Notes under the pieces: model-generated
The model's database searches: none
What the model was told of the DNA's origin: nothing
What the model saw: only the letters and a program-made list of their open reading frames with translations
Position numbers and translations under genes: made by a program
Assembly (NCBI RefSeq): GCF_007830335.1
Contig: NZ_VLKU01000015.1
Location: forward strand, 1-64,000
Length of the DNA: 64,000 nucleotides
Direction of reading: 5' to 3'
Source of the DNA: Paracoccus sulfuroxidans
GTDB taxonomy: Bacteria > Pseudomonadota > Alphaproteobacteria > Rhodobacterales > Rhodobacteraceae
In this document: positions 7,931 to 17,020 of the stretch, piece by piece
How the letters are laid out: each line of letters starts with the position of its first letter
Position numbering within the stretch: position 1 is the first letter of the stretch

Positions 7931-9157
7931 ATGCGCCAGTTAAGATCAACCGGCGCGCGCAATGCGCTGCAAGTGGAGCCGGCGCTCGGCTGGACTTTTC
8001 TGTCCCGCGAGGCACTGTCCCGCGCTAAGGCTCAGATGGACGAAGAGTCCATGGGCGTGCGCGACGAGATTGGCTTTCTAACGATTCATCAGCGTTACGC
8101 CGACCGCTTCTTTCCGGGCACATCAGTGCTGCATACCCGAGCCCGCTATATTCTTTTTGTGCCTTGGCTGTTCGAGGATTTGGCAGGTTTGACAGGTCCT
8201 GCTGCCATGCGTGCAATGCGCGAACGGGAAAGGGAGCTCGCTGGGCGGCTCAAGGACGCTGGAGAATCCCAAGTGATCGGGGGGCGCGTCTTCCCCCAAC
8301 CTTCGAGCCAGCCGCCGTCAACGGTGTACTGGAATGCGCTCGCGGTCTGGGGAATACTGCGTAGGCGCCTTGATGGGCGGACCATTTCCCGGGCGCAGGC
8401 GCATCGGCTGCTTAAGAGCGCTGGAACTGCGATGGATGACGACGGCCAACCGCTCGTCAGTTTCGATCCACCATTCGTGCCACTCCCTAAACGACCGGAG
8501 AACTGGAGAAGTGGGCATATCTCCCTTCAGCTTACGACTGAAGAAGCAACTTTCCTGCGCGAGCGGCTTGGCCAGTTGCGGAGCAATGGTGGACACGAGG
8601 CCTCACTGCTCGCGCGATTGGTGCGGACTGAGACTGTGGCACCGGACGGAATGTGGGCTACTGAAACCCGGGAGATCGCCGGCCCCGACAAATCCGCACT
8701 TGCACGCGCTCATCAGGCTGCACACCTCGCGGGTGTCGGCCGTGCTGTCTACGATGCACTACTGGAACGGATTGTCGAGACCGATGACAAGCGGGAGACT
8801 TCGACTCGACATCGCGACCACCTTACTGCCGTCGTCGAAGATCATGGATCGCTTGCAGTAAAACTTGATGTAGGTGCTCTCGAGGCGGACATTGGCGCGC
8901 TGCCAACGAAATTGCGGGCTGTACTGACAACTACTAAGGATTGGGTGGCCTCGAAATCACAGAACCCAGCCCCACTCTTCGACGTCTATGCTGCGGCTGA
9001 GGCCCGAAAGGGCCCACGCGCACGCCTCGCGGTTACACCCCATGGTCGTGCCCGACGGCTCGAATGGTCGAGCGATGAACATGGTCTTGCGGGGCCGCTC
9101 CACTACAGGTGGGAGCAGGTCAGCATGCTTCTCAATGATCTTGCGGGCGCCCAATGA
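7931..9157 (+). CDS. DUF6361-family protein (Azaca ZacA-like)
   Basis: A 408-residue protein of the DUF6361 type, recognised from FLSREALSRAKAQMDEESMGVRDEIG, then YADRFFPGTSVLHTRARYILFVPWLF near the N-terminus, and a helical C-terminal half. The biochemical role is unknown. It opens a three-gene set with a PLD-like nuclease and a large helicase, all joined by 4-base overlaps. From memory this is the gene order of the Azaca anti-phage system; that match needs a profile search. GTG at 7916 is an alternative start; the ATG at 7931 has CAGAGCG just before it. Confidence 0.7.
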   Translation: MRQLRSTGARNALQVEPALGWTFLSREALSRAKAQMDEESMGVRDEIGFLTIHQRYADRFFPGTSVLHTRARYILFVPWLFEDLAGLTGPAAMRAMRERERELAGRLKDAGESQVIGGRVFPQPSSQPPSTVYWNALAVWGILRRRLDGRTISRAQAHRLLKSAGTAMDDDGQPLVSFDPPFVPLPKRPENWRSGHISLQLTTEEATFLRERLGQLRSNGGHEASLLARLVRTETVAPDGMWATETREIAGPDKSALARAHQAAHLAGVGRAVYDALLERIVETDDKRETSTRHRDHLTAVVEDHGSLAVKLDVGALEADIGALPTKLRAVLTTTKDWVASKSQNPAPLFDVYAAAEARKGPRARLAVTPHGRARRLEWSSDEHGLAGPLHYRWEQVSMLLNDLAGAQ

Positions 9158-11007
9158 GCGGCGCAGTCGAAAACTGGGCGGCGCTCTCGTTTCTTGAGGG
9201 TTTACGTCCCGGTCCCGATGAAAGTGTCGAGTTGGCAATGCTGGCGTCCTATTCGGCAGACCTGGGATCAATCGGCGCTACTTTGCTTGCCCTGGCAGGC
9301 AAAGACACAGATGCGGGCCGAGGTAGTCCCTCAGATTTCGCTGACGCGGTCGAGCGACTGCGAGGGAAGGCACGGATTGTCATTCAGCGTGGCCGTCTAG
9401 CAAAGATGCGTCGGACACCGCGCATAGCAGCAGTGTTGGACCAATTCGTGCGCGAGGTCGATTTCGATGAAGCCACCCATAGCTGGCACCCCAAGGTAGC
9501 TCTCGTTCGAACACGCAACACGACTGGAGAGACTGGCTGGCGGCTTTGGATCGGAAGCCGAAATCTCACCGAAAACGTGAACCGCGACATCGGGTTACTG
9601 CTTGTCTCAGGCACCAAGGGCGGCGCACTGATCGCTGGTGCGGATGAGATGGCGCGTGCGCTGGCCGAAAGGGCCGAACTGAAGGGGCTGCGCCCGGCCT
9701 CGCTCGCGGCGACGATCGCAAAGGTAGCTTGGCGTTCTCCGGCGGGCGTACGGGTTGAGCGCATTCGCTGGTCTGCCGGAACTGGAGATCAGCCCGTTCC
9801 AGTCCCGCCGCCGGATGTCGATGAAGTCATTGTGGTAAGTCCTTTTATAGACAAGAAATTTCTTGCTCGTCAGCTCGTGAAGGGTACAAAACAGTCTAGG
9901 CGTGTTTTGCTGACTACGGTACGTGAGATTGAGCGGATTGGTCCGTCACTGGCAGCATTCGACGACTTGCTGGCGCTCGATGCACCTGATTATCCCGTGG
10001 GTGATCCGGAGCTTGGGTCCCGGTCCGCCGAGTGGCCATCCGATGTCACTTCGACCGAGGATGAGGAAGAAGAGGTCGGACGCGGCCTCCATGCCAAATT
10101 GCTGTTCATGCGAACTGGGCGCAAACGCACCCTGTGGCTGGGAAGCGCGAACGCGACCCTCCGGGCCTGGACTGGACGCAACGCTGAAGCCACGGCCGAA
10201 CTGGTTGTCACCGAGCCGGTCGAAAGAGGGCTGAAGGCGCTGCTGGGGTCAGCCCGTCTGGTCGACGCGCCCAGCGGCGAGCATTTGCCCGACGCAGCGG
10301 TCTTGGAGGAGGAAGCGCTCGAACGGGCGCGCGCGCAGGTGGCGGCGCGATGGTCCGCTTCGCTCAGTATTGATGGCGAGGGGATACGTCTCAGCCATCG
10401 TTCCGATCGACATCCCGACGGGCCACATCCTGACGAAGCCGACATCCTGCTGGAAGTCGGCGCTCTTCACGGTGACCTTCTGATCTGGCCGCCACGACAA
10501 GCCGAGGTGCATCTTGGGCATGTCGTTCCATCTGACCGAAGCGAGCTCGTGCGCTTGCGTGTCAGCCGCAAGGACAAAGGTCTCTCATGGCTGCAACGAG
10601 CACCGGCGGAGCCGCCGTTTGGGGAGGATCGAGACCGTGCCGCGTTCGTGCGCTTTCTTGGTGCTCGAGGGTTTCTTCTTTGGGTGGCCGGATTGCTCGC
10701 AAATGACAATACACAGAGCGACGGCGACTGGACAATTGACGAACCGCGGGAACGGACGAGTGAAGAGGAGAAATCAACATTCGACTCCTCGTTGCCAACT
10801 TTGGAAGCGATGTTGGCGGCATGGGCCCGCGATCCGGTAAAGTTCCGCGAGATTGAACGGCGGGTCTCTCAGTATCTGCCTGCGGTGCTCGAACAGGCCG
10901 AACAGGAAGATATATCAACCGCTGAAATGCTGAGGAGCTTCAAGGAGTTATGGAGCAAGCTCCGAACTGGGCTGGGCTCCACCGAAGTAAAGGGTAGAAG
11001 CCGGTGA
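9154..11007 (+). CDS. Phospholipase D-like nuclease/scaffold (ZacB-like)
   Basis: A 617-residue protein with two HKD-type half sites: WHPKV (His112, Lys114) followed by IGSRNLTEN (about 133-141), and LHAKLLF (His313, Lys315) followed by LGSANATLRAW (about 329). This bipartite HxK...GSxN arrangement is that of PLD-superfamily phosphodiesterases, which in defence systems usually act as nucleases. Ser/Asn positions are intact, so catalysis is plausible. The C-terminal 280 residues are unassigned. Its ATG overlaps the upstream stop, and its TGA overlaps the GTG of the helicase gene. Confidence 0.82.
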   Translation: MSGAVENWAALSFLEGLRPGPDESVELAMLASYSADLGSIGATLLALAGKDTDAGRGSPSDFADAVERLRGKARIVIQRGRLAKMRRTPRIAAVLDQFVREVDFDEATHSWHPKVALVRTRNTTGETGWRLWIGSRNLTENVNRDIGLLLVSGTKGGALIAGADEMARALAERAELKGLRPASLAATIAKVAWRSPAGVRVERIRWSAGTGDQPVPVPPPDVDEVIVVSPFIDKKFLARQLVKGTKQSRRVLLTTVREIERIGPSLAAFDDLLALDAPDYPVGDPELGSRSAEWPSDVTSTEDEEEEVGRGLHAKLLFMRTGRKRTLWLGSANATLRAWTGRNAEATAELVVTEPVERGLKALLGSARLVDAPSGEHLPDAAVLEEEALERARAQVAARWSASLSIDGEGIRLSHRSDRHPDGPHPDEADILLEVGALHGDLLIWPPRQAEVHLGHVVPSDRSELVRLRVSRKDKGLSWLQRAPAEPPFGEDRDRAAFVRFLGARGFLLWVAGLLANDNTQSDGDWTIDEPRERTSEEEKSTFDSSLPTLEAMLAAWARDPVKFREIERRVSQYLPAVLEQAEQEDISTAEMLRSFKELWSKLRTGLGSTEVKGRSR

Positions 11008-14000
11008 GCGCGCCCAAGCCGTTCCAGGAAGCTGCAGTCAATGCGGCGCTCGCGGCCTTCGGAGATCATAATGGGCGTCGGCGATTTCTGGTGGCGGATG
11101 AAGTCGGTCTCGGAAAAACAGTGGTAGCGAAGGAATTGGCTCGCCGCATGTCGGAGGATGGTCGGGCGCCCCTGGTCATTTACTATATAGCCAACGGTCA
11201 TGCGGTTTCGCACCAAAACAAGAGCCGAGTTGTTGACTTCCTTAAGGATTATTCACGTAAAGCCGCCATCGCAACACCAGATCGGCTCTCGCTAATTGCA
11301 GTCGCGAGACGGCCGGACAGTCCCGTCCTTGTCTACGCACTGACCCCCGCAACGTCCTTTCCCGGGGGGCGGGTACGTCTTACTGGAGGACGCAAGGAAG
11401 AACGAGCATTCCTGAAGGTTTTGCTCGAGCAGAGCTATCCTGCTTTTGTACGTAATCTCGATCCGGACATATTGCAGTTGAGCGCGCGTGGGTCATGGGA
11501 GTGGGCCATCAAGGATGCGGAGCACAAGTTCGCGGCGTCGCCGCCCCATTTGCGGAAGAGGTTTCGCGAGGCCCTTGCGGCTGAGTTCGGCGAGCCCGTC
11601 CGCACGATGCTCGATCTGGCTGTGTATGGCGACGCGGCCCGAAAAATTAAGCCGCTTAAGCCTACCACCTTCGTTGGCCGCCTCAGGCGCGCCCTTGCAC
11701 TGGCAACGCTTCGCCATCAGCCGCCCGATTTAGTCATTCTCGATGAATTTCAGCGCTACCGGCAAATTCTTGACGAAAAGGACGCAGACCCGCTTCTTAA
11801 GGCTCTTCTGGAACCTGAACATTTGGTTGTCCCGCCGGCAGTCTTGCTGCTTAGCGCTACGCCATATCGGCTATTAAGCACACGATGGGAAGAGGCGCGC
11901 GGTGCGCTTGCTCACTCGCAACTTCTAGAACTGATCGAATTTCTTGCCGGCGCCGATGTTCGAGAACGTGCGAAGGTGCTTTTTGCCGACTTCGGTGACA
12001 AGTTACGTGATATTGCGGCGCATGCAGATGCGAGTAGTCCCGAGTTGGCGGCTGAAGTCGCCCAAGCGGCCAGACTTAGAGATGAGCTCCGCGGCCTTCT
12101 GACGCCAGTCATGTCGCGCACTGAGCGGGACAGTGTGGCGTCGGCCGATCCACTCGCCGCGACGCAATTTCTCGATGCGGACCCGTTGCCAGAGGATTTT
12201 CGGGTCTATCGACATCTCGTCGAGAGCTTTGCAGACCAGATGCGCTACGAGGCGCTGCCATATTGGTCGTCCGTTCCGATGCCTGCCCAATCGCTTGGTC
12301 CACGCTATGCAGCATGGAAGCGCGCCAAATTCAGGGCAGCACCGAAGCTCACTAAGATGACCCGGGAGCGCCGCAACAAACTCAACGCGCCTACGACATG
12401 GCCTGACGCGAAGCTTCGCGCTCTGAACAGCGTGGCTTCTCCCAAGGAGCTTTCGCTCCCGTGGGTCGCCCCGTCACTACCTTGGTGGCCACTATCCGGC
12501 GGCTGGAAGGGTTCGGGAGCCGATCCCAAGCTCCTGATGTTCAGCCGCTTTCGCGCAACGCCCCCTAGCGTGGCGGCGCTTCTGAGCTTTGGCGTCGAGG
12601 CGCACTGTCTTCCCAAGAATCACGGCGGGTACGAGAAGGCTTATAAGCGCCGTCGTTTCAAGTTGGGGGCCGAGCCGGGGCCAGTGATGGCCGCATTCCA
12701 TCCGTCGCCATGGCTAATCCGGAACACGAACCCGCTTGCGAAAGCCGGAGCGACGCTCGGCGCTGTACGCAAAGAGGTTCGGCGACAAATTCTCGCCGCA
12801 CTCCCCAAGGGCATCATTGAACGCGACACCGTGAAGGCCCGCAGGCGGCACAGATCGATTGCCCGGATTCTGTCGTCGATAGAACGGACAGCAGGTGTTG
12901 TCGAACAATCCGCCTCAGGCTGGGGCAGCGCAATCGGTGATGATCGTGCCGCGAAGTCTGCGGTTCGAAAATGGCGCCAGGCGCAGCCGATTGAGCGGCT
13001 TTCACCTGTCGAGCTTTCTGATCTTGTGGATTATGCGATCGGGGCGCCCGGCGTCGCGCTAGGACGGGCATTGCTACGGCATGATCCGTCAATCCTTGAT
13101 CCGAAACGCTATCCCGAGTTGGTCCAGCTCTGTTGGCAGGGATTGCGCGCCTACCTCGATAACCCGGTGATCCTGTCATCGCTGCCGGGGAAGAGCGCAG
13201 TCGAGCAAGTCATGGGCGCCGTGGTCGATGGCGGCTTCGAAAGCGTCCTGGACGAGCATTTCTGGTTGCGATCGCAAAATCTCCAAGAGGGCGCAGCTGG
13301 TCTCGCCAAGGACCTTCAATCGTCGCTCGGACTACGAGCAGGCACCTTTAGCTTTCATGCAATAGGAGGTGCGCCACATAAGATCCCGGTGCGCTGCCAC
13401 GTCGCCGTGCCGTTCGGCGACGCCGAGACCCAACCCGACGTCAAGGTGGACGGCGGCGTGGGGCAAGCCGCTCCTGTCCGACCCGATGAGGTTCGGCGCA
13501 GCTTCAACACACCCTTTTGGCCACATGTGCTGGCAACAACATCGGTTGGTCAGGAGGGTCTCGATTTTCATCCCTGGTGCGCGCACGTGGTTCATTGGGA
13601 TCTTTCGTCAAACCCTCTCGATATCGAACAACGAGAGGGTCGCATCCAACGCTATGCTGGTTTAGCCGTCAGACGCAGACTCGCGGTAGATTTGCGTGGT
13701 GACGTGCTGAAAGATCGTACTGCGGCACACCATTCCCCTTGGCATTGCGTAGAATTTCACGCTGAGCGTCTGGTCGATGCGAGCGGCCTTCGCCCCTGGT
13801 GGGTGTACGATGGTGCCGAAATTCGTCGTCACGTCTTCGAGCGCCCGTTTGGACGGGACATCGTCCGCTTCGCCCAACTTCGAGAACAGCGCATGATCTA
13901 TAGGTTGGCTCTCGGACAGCCCAATCAGGAGGACTTCATCGACGTGCTTTCACGAGGTGGGGCGACTACCCGCGCTTTGCTGCAACCGTTAATTCTTGAC

Positions 14001-14078
14001 CTGTCTGCGATGGGGCTTCGGCAACGGCCTATGCCATGTGGCAATGAGCTAGAATGCTCTAAGTCATGCAAGAAATGA
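11004..14078 (+). CDS. Large SF2 helicase (ZacC-like)
   Basis: A 1024-residue helicase. Motif I is DEVGLGKT (32-39), motif II the variant box ILDEFQRY (DEFQ at 247-250), motif III LSATPYRL (284-286 SAT). The C-terminal core has TSVGQEGLDF (about 845) and QREGRIQRY (about 876-884) as motifs V and VI. DEAD/SNF2-like enzymes of this size with a long insert between the two RecA lobes are common in bacterial defence operons. GTG start at 11004 overlaps the upstream stop, so the three genes are translationally coupled. Probably it translocates on or unwinds invading DNA and delivers it to the PLD partner (inference). Confidence 0.85.
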   Translation: MSAPKPFQEAAVNAALAAFGDHNGRRRFLVADEVGLGKTVVAKELARRMSEDGRAPLVIYYIANGHAVSHQNKSRVVDFLKDYSRKAAIATPDRLSLIAVARRPDSPVLVYALTPATSFPGGRVRLTGGRKEERAFLKVLLEQSYPAFVRNLDPDILQLSARGSWEWAIKDAEHKFAASPPHLRKRFREALAAEFGEPVRTMLDLAVYGDAARKIKPLKPTTFVGRLRRALALATLRHQPPDLVILDEFQRYRQILDEKDADPLLKALLEPEHLVVPPAVLLLSATPYRLLSTRWEEARGALAHSQLLELIEFLAGADVRERAKVLFADFGDKLRDIAAHADASSPELAAEVAQAARLRDELRGLLTPVMSRTERDSVASADPLAATQFLDADPLPEDFRVYRHLVESFADQMRYEALPYWSSVPMPAQSLGPRYAAWKRAKFRAAPKLTKMTRERRNKLNAPTTWPDAKLRALNSVASPKELSLPWVAPSLPWWPLSGGWKGSGADPKLLMFSRFRATPPSVAALLSFGVEAHCLPKNHGGYEKAYKRRRFKLGAEPGPVMAAFHPSPWLIRNTNPLAKAGATLGAVRKEVRRQILAALPKGIIERDTVKARRRHRSIARILSSIERTAGVVEQSASGWGSAIGDDRAAKSAVRKWRQAQPIERLSPVELSDLVDYAIGAPGVALGRALLRHDPSILDPKRYPELVQLCWQGLRAYLDNPVILSSLPGKSAVEQVMGAVVDGGFESVLDEHFWLRSQNLQEGAAGLAKDLQSSLGLRAGTFSFHAIGGAPHKIPVRCHVAVPFGDAETQPDVKVDGGVGQAAPVRPDEVRRSFNTPFWPHVLATTSVGQEGLDFHPWCAHVVHWDLSSNPLDIEQREGRIQRYAGLAVRRRLAVDLRGDVLKDRTAAHHSPWHCVEFHAERLVDASGLRPWWVYDGAEIRRHVFERPFGRDIVRFAQLREQRMIYRLALGQPNQEDFIDVLSRGGATTRALLQPLILDLSAMGLRQRPMPCGNELECSKSCKK

Positions 14079-14086
14079 GCTTGCGA

Positions 14087-14338
14087 TCAGAGTGTGCATG
14101 CTCTGGCTTGGTCCCTGATGACGCCGTAGTCGGCGAGCATCTCGACGATGGCGGACATCTCTGGAAGTAACCCGAGTTCCTCAGCCGCGCGCGCTTGGAC
14201 ATCGTTGGGATACTCTAACACGGGCGGGCAGACGGTCGCGATGCCGGGCTCAGAAGCGACCGTCGCGCAGCCGCTCAGCAAGCTCGTCGCGATCGCGAGG
14301 ACGGCGACCTGCCGCTTCCAGCATCCGGCGTTGGACAT
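14087..14338 (-). CDS. Phage-type small lipoprotein (spanin-like)
   Basis: An 83-residue protein starting MSNAGCWKRQVAVLAIATSLLSGCAT: a lipoprotein signal with lipobox LSGC. The mature part (GIATVCPPVLEYPNDVQARAAEELGLLPEMSAIVEMLADYGVIRDQARAC) is like small lipoproteins of Rhodobacter-type phages that sit in the lysis cassette, where they could serve as outer-membrane spanins. It lies between the helicase and an IS66 remnant, so it is phage debris. Its ribosome site (GAGAAGG) is kept although the IS end begins 14 bases upstream. Expression is doubtful. Confidence 0.55.
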   Translation of the reverse strand: MSNAGCWKRQVAVLAIATSLLSGCATVASEPGIATVCPPVLEYPNDVQARAAEELGLLPEMSAIVEMLADYGVIRDQARACTL

Positions 14339-14351
14339 CATTAGCCTTCTC

Positions 14352-15066
14352 GTAAGCGCGACCTCGTTACCCTACGCTGCGAGGCTTGACGGCTGATTGA
14401 AACGCCAAGGCATGAGGTCCTCGATCCGGGACTTTGGATGGCCGTCGAGGATAGAGCGAAGCGTGTTGGCGATATAGTCGACCGGGTTCACGCCGGACAT
14501 CTTGCAGGTGGCGATCAGCGAGGCCAGCATCGCCCAGTTTTCGGCGCCGATCTCATTGCCGGCAAAAAGTGCGTTCTTTCTGGTAAGGGCTATGGGGCGG
14601 ATCTGATTTTCAACAGGGTTGGTGTCCAGTTCGAGCGTGCCATCGTCGAGGAAGCGGATCAGGCCGGACCAATGTGCCAGCGTGTAGCGAATATCCTCGG
14701 CGAGTTGGGACTTCTGCGGAATGTGGGAGAGCTTGGCCTCCAGCCACGGTTTGAGTGCTGCGATGATCGGGGCGGCGTGCTCACGCCGCGCGGTCAGACG
14801 TAGCGCAGGCTCCTTGCCCCGAACCATCTTTTCGACCTGATAGAGCAGCGCAATCTGGCGCAGCATCTCCTGGGCAATGGGTGAGCGGTCGTTCTCGAAG
14901 CGCTTCACGAAGCGACGGCGGACGTGGGTCCAGCAATAGACCAACTGCCACGGGCCGCTGTCGCGCGGGATCTCGGGCATCGCGTTGTAAGCCTGATAGG
15001 CATCGCATTGCAGGAACCGACCGCGGTATCCGGCAAGGAATTTCAGCGGATGCTCTTGGCCCCGGC
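14352..15066 (-). mobile_element. IS66-family transposase (TnpC) 3' fragment
   Basis: The minus frame ending at TAG 14372-14374 reads the C-terminal part of an IS66 transposase: PGRGQEHPLKFLAGYRG, AYQAYN, CWTHVRRRF, LDTNPVENQIRPIALTRKN, NWAMLASLIATCK and ILDGHPKSRIEDLMPWRF. The outer end GTAAGCG at 14352 is the typical start of an IS66 inverted repeat. Everything 5' of PGRGQEHP is missing, because at about 15060-15070 the sequence changes to a serine recombinase on the other strand. The element is inactive. Confidence 0.85.
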
Positions 15067-16234
15067 CTGGGTGCTGGTCCGCGATCAGTATGACGACGGC
15101 GGCATCTCCGGCGGCACGCTGGAATGGCCCGGACTTAAGCGGCTGCTTGAAGACATCGAGGACGGGCTGGTCGACGTGGTGGTGGTCTACAAGATCGACC
15201 GCCTGTCGCGCTCGCTCGCCGACTTCGCCAAGCTGGTCGAGGTGTTCGACCGGAACGGCGTGACTTTCGTTTCGGTCACGCAGTCCTTCAACACCACCAC
15301 TTCCATGGGGCGGCTGACGCTGAACATCCTGCTCAGCTTCGCCCAGTTCGAGCGGGAGGTGACAGCCGAACGCATCCGCGACAAGGTCGCCGCCAGTCGG
15401 AAGAAGGGCATGTGGATGGGCGGGGTGCCGCCCTACGGCTATCGGGTCGAGAACCGGAAGCTGGTGGTCGACGAAGAAACCGCCGTGCATGTGCGCTGGA
15501 TCTTCGCCCGCTTCATCGAGATCGGGTCCTGCACGGAACTGGCGCGGGAGGTTGGCGCGCGCGGAATTCGGACGCCGCGCGGCAACCGAATCGACAAGAA
15601 ATACATCTACCGGATGCTCAGCAACCGCGCCTACATCGGTGAGGCGGTCCACAAGGGCGACAGTTATCCCGGCGAGCACGACGCGATCATCGACCGCGAG
15701 ACGTGGGACCGTGTCCACGCCATCCTGCAGGAGAGTCCCCGGAAGCGCGCTGCTCGAACCCGCGCTGACACGCCCGCGCTGCTGAAGGGGCTACTCTTCG
15801 GTCCCGATGGCGCCGCCTTCTCGCCAACCCACACCCGCAAGGGTAACAGGCTATACCGTTATTATGTCAGCCAGACGGTGCTGAAACATGGTGCTGGATC
15901 GTGCCCGGTCGGCCGCGTGCCCGCGGGCGATATCGAGGCGGCGGTGATCGACCAGCTTCGCGCCGTCTTTCGCCAGCCCGAAATCGTGGCGGGCACGTTG
16001 AGAGCGGGTCGAACACAGGACGAGGAGATCACCGAGGCTGACACACGGGCAGCGCTTCAGCAGCTCGACCCGCTGTGGGACGAACTTTTCCCCGCCGAAC
16101 AGGAACGCATCGTGGCGCTGCTGGTCGAGCGCGTGGACATCGGCACGGATGGGCTCAACGTCCGCCTTCGTATGGACGGCCTTGGAGGGCTCGCGCGTGA
16201 GATGCTGTCTGGCAGCATCGGAGAAGCCGCATGA
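15067..16234 (+). pseudogene. Serine recombinase lacking its N-terminus
   Basis: The readable part begins WVLVRDQYDDGGISGGTLEWPGL and continues through YKIDRLSRSLADF, FAQFEREVTAERIRDK, GYRVENRK and a recombinase domain (RGIRTPRGNRIDKKYIYRMLSNRAYIGEAVHKG) to a zinc-ribbon-free tail. The first ~50 residues, which would carry the catalytic serine, have been replaced by the IS66 fragment. The frame stays open into the IS66 antisense sequence, but no proper protein start exists. It is therefore a dead recombinase from a second mobile element, distinct from the one at 4059. Its downstream HTH partner gene is still attached. Confidence 0.85.
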
Positions 16235-16635
16235 CCCGCGGGATGACGATCCCCGAGACCGTGACGATCCACGTTCCGTTCCGTGTCATAAAGCGCGGCG
16301 GCCGTAAGGAAATGGTGTGGCCGAGCAACATGCCTGATGGAGCGCCGCTACCACGAAAACCCAACGCTGCACTGGTTAAGGCACTAGCGCGCGCCTTTCG
16401 GTGGCAGCGCATGCTCGAAAGCGGTCAGTTCACCACCATGTCCGAGCTCGCAAACCGAGAAAATATTGCACCAACATACATGACACGGGTGATGCGCCTA
16501 AGTCTTCTCTCGCCCGCTATGGTCGATACCATCTTGGATGGCCGCCTGTCACACACCGTGACCTTGGCTGATCTCTTAAGGCACGTCCCTGCCGAGTGGG
16601 ACGTGCAAGAAACACGATACTGCATCACCGGCTAA
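16231..16635 (+). CDS. HTH partner protein of the recombinase
   Basis: A 134-residue protein whose core reads VTIHVPFRVIKRGGRKEMVWP, then LVKALARAFRWQRMLESGQFTTMSELANRENIAPTYMTRVMRLSLLSPAMVDTILDG, a helix-turn-helix of a type constantly found right after large serine recombinases in alphaproteobacterial prophages and elements. ATGA overlap with the recombinase stop confirms the pairing; the MTIPETV start at 16243 is an alternative. It probably helped regulate or direct the recombinase. With the recombinase broken it may now be functionless. Confidence 0.75.
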   Translation: MTRGMTIPETVTIHVPFRVIKRGGRKEMVWPSNMPDGAPLPRKPNAALVKALARAFRWQRMLESGQFTTMSELANRENIAPTYMTRVMRLSLLSPAMVDTILDGRLSHTVTLADLLRHVPAEWDVQETRYCITG

Positions 16636-16767
16636 GTGTCGCAGGCCGATGGGTCCACCTGGTCGATGAGCACGACCAGCACGACCAGCTCCAGGTCCCC
16701 GGTTATCTACAGGCAGCGGCCGTGTTGAGCTCTCGCATCAATCGACCGCTTGCCCTTCGATGACATC

Positions 16768-16792
16768 TGTTGTCTAATCTTATCAAACAACA
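16768..16792. promoter_or_regulatory. Inverted repeat, putative operator of the hybrid operon
   Basis: TGTTGT (16768-16773) and ACAACA (16787-16792) form a 6-bp inverted repeat around a 13-bp A+T-rich spacer, 31 bases before the ATG at 16823. The region is the only A+T-rich patch in the 188-base gap. The spacing and location suit a repressor site, perhaps for the small HTH protein encoded first in the operon. No other copy was noticed. Confidence 0.4.
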
Positions 16793-16822
16793 CCGTTTTT
16801 CCACTCCATCAATGGTGACCGT

Positions 16823-17020
16823 ATGGACGCATCCGACAAATGGCTGACCATTGATGAGCTCGCCTCCTACCTAAAGTTGAGCCGGACCAAGCTGTACGGA
16901 ATGGCTCAACGCGGCGAGCTGCCTGCTTCCAAGATCGGCAACCAGTGGCGGTTCAATCGCGAAGAAATCGACCAGTGGATGAAATCGAACGCGAGTGGAA
17001 AAGCAGGGTCGGACACATGA
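16823..17020 (+). CDS. Excisionase-type HTH protein, first gene of the hybrid operon
   Basis: A 65-residue protein: WLTIDELASYLKLSRTKLYGMAQRGELPASKIGNQWRFNREEIDQWM is a complete MerR/excisionase-type winged helix (HTH_17). Such proteins often head type I modification operons and probably control their expression. Its TGA overlaps the ATG of the methylase gene, so it is part of the same transcript. An inverted repeat 31 bases upstream is a candidate target. Confidence 0.85.
   Translation: MDASDKWLTIDELASYLKLSRTKLYGMAQRGELPASKIGNQWRFNREEIDQWMKSNASGKAGSDT

Noticed and set aside
15067..15718. Extension of the IS66 frame across the recombinase
   Set aside because: Beyond the PGRG junction the translation is the recombinase read backwards, so the IS66 protein is not that long.
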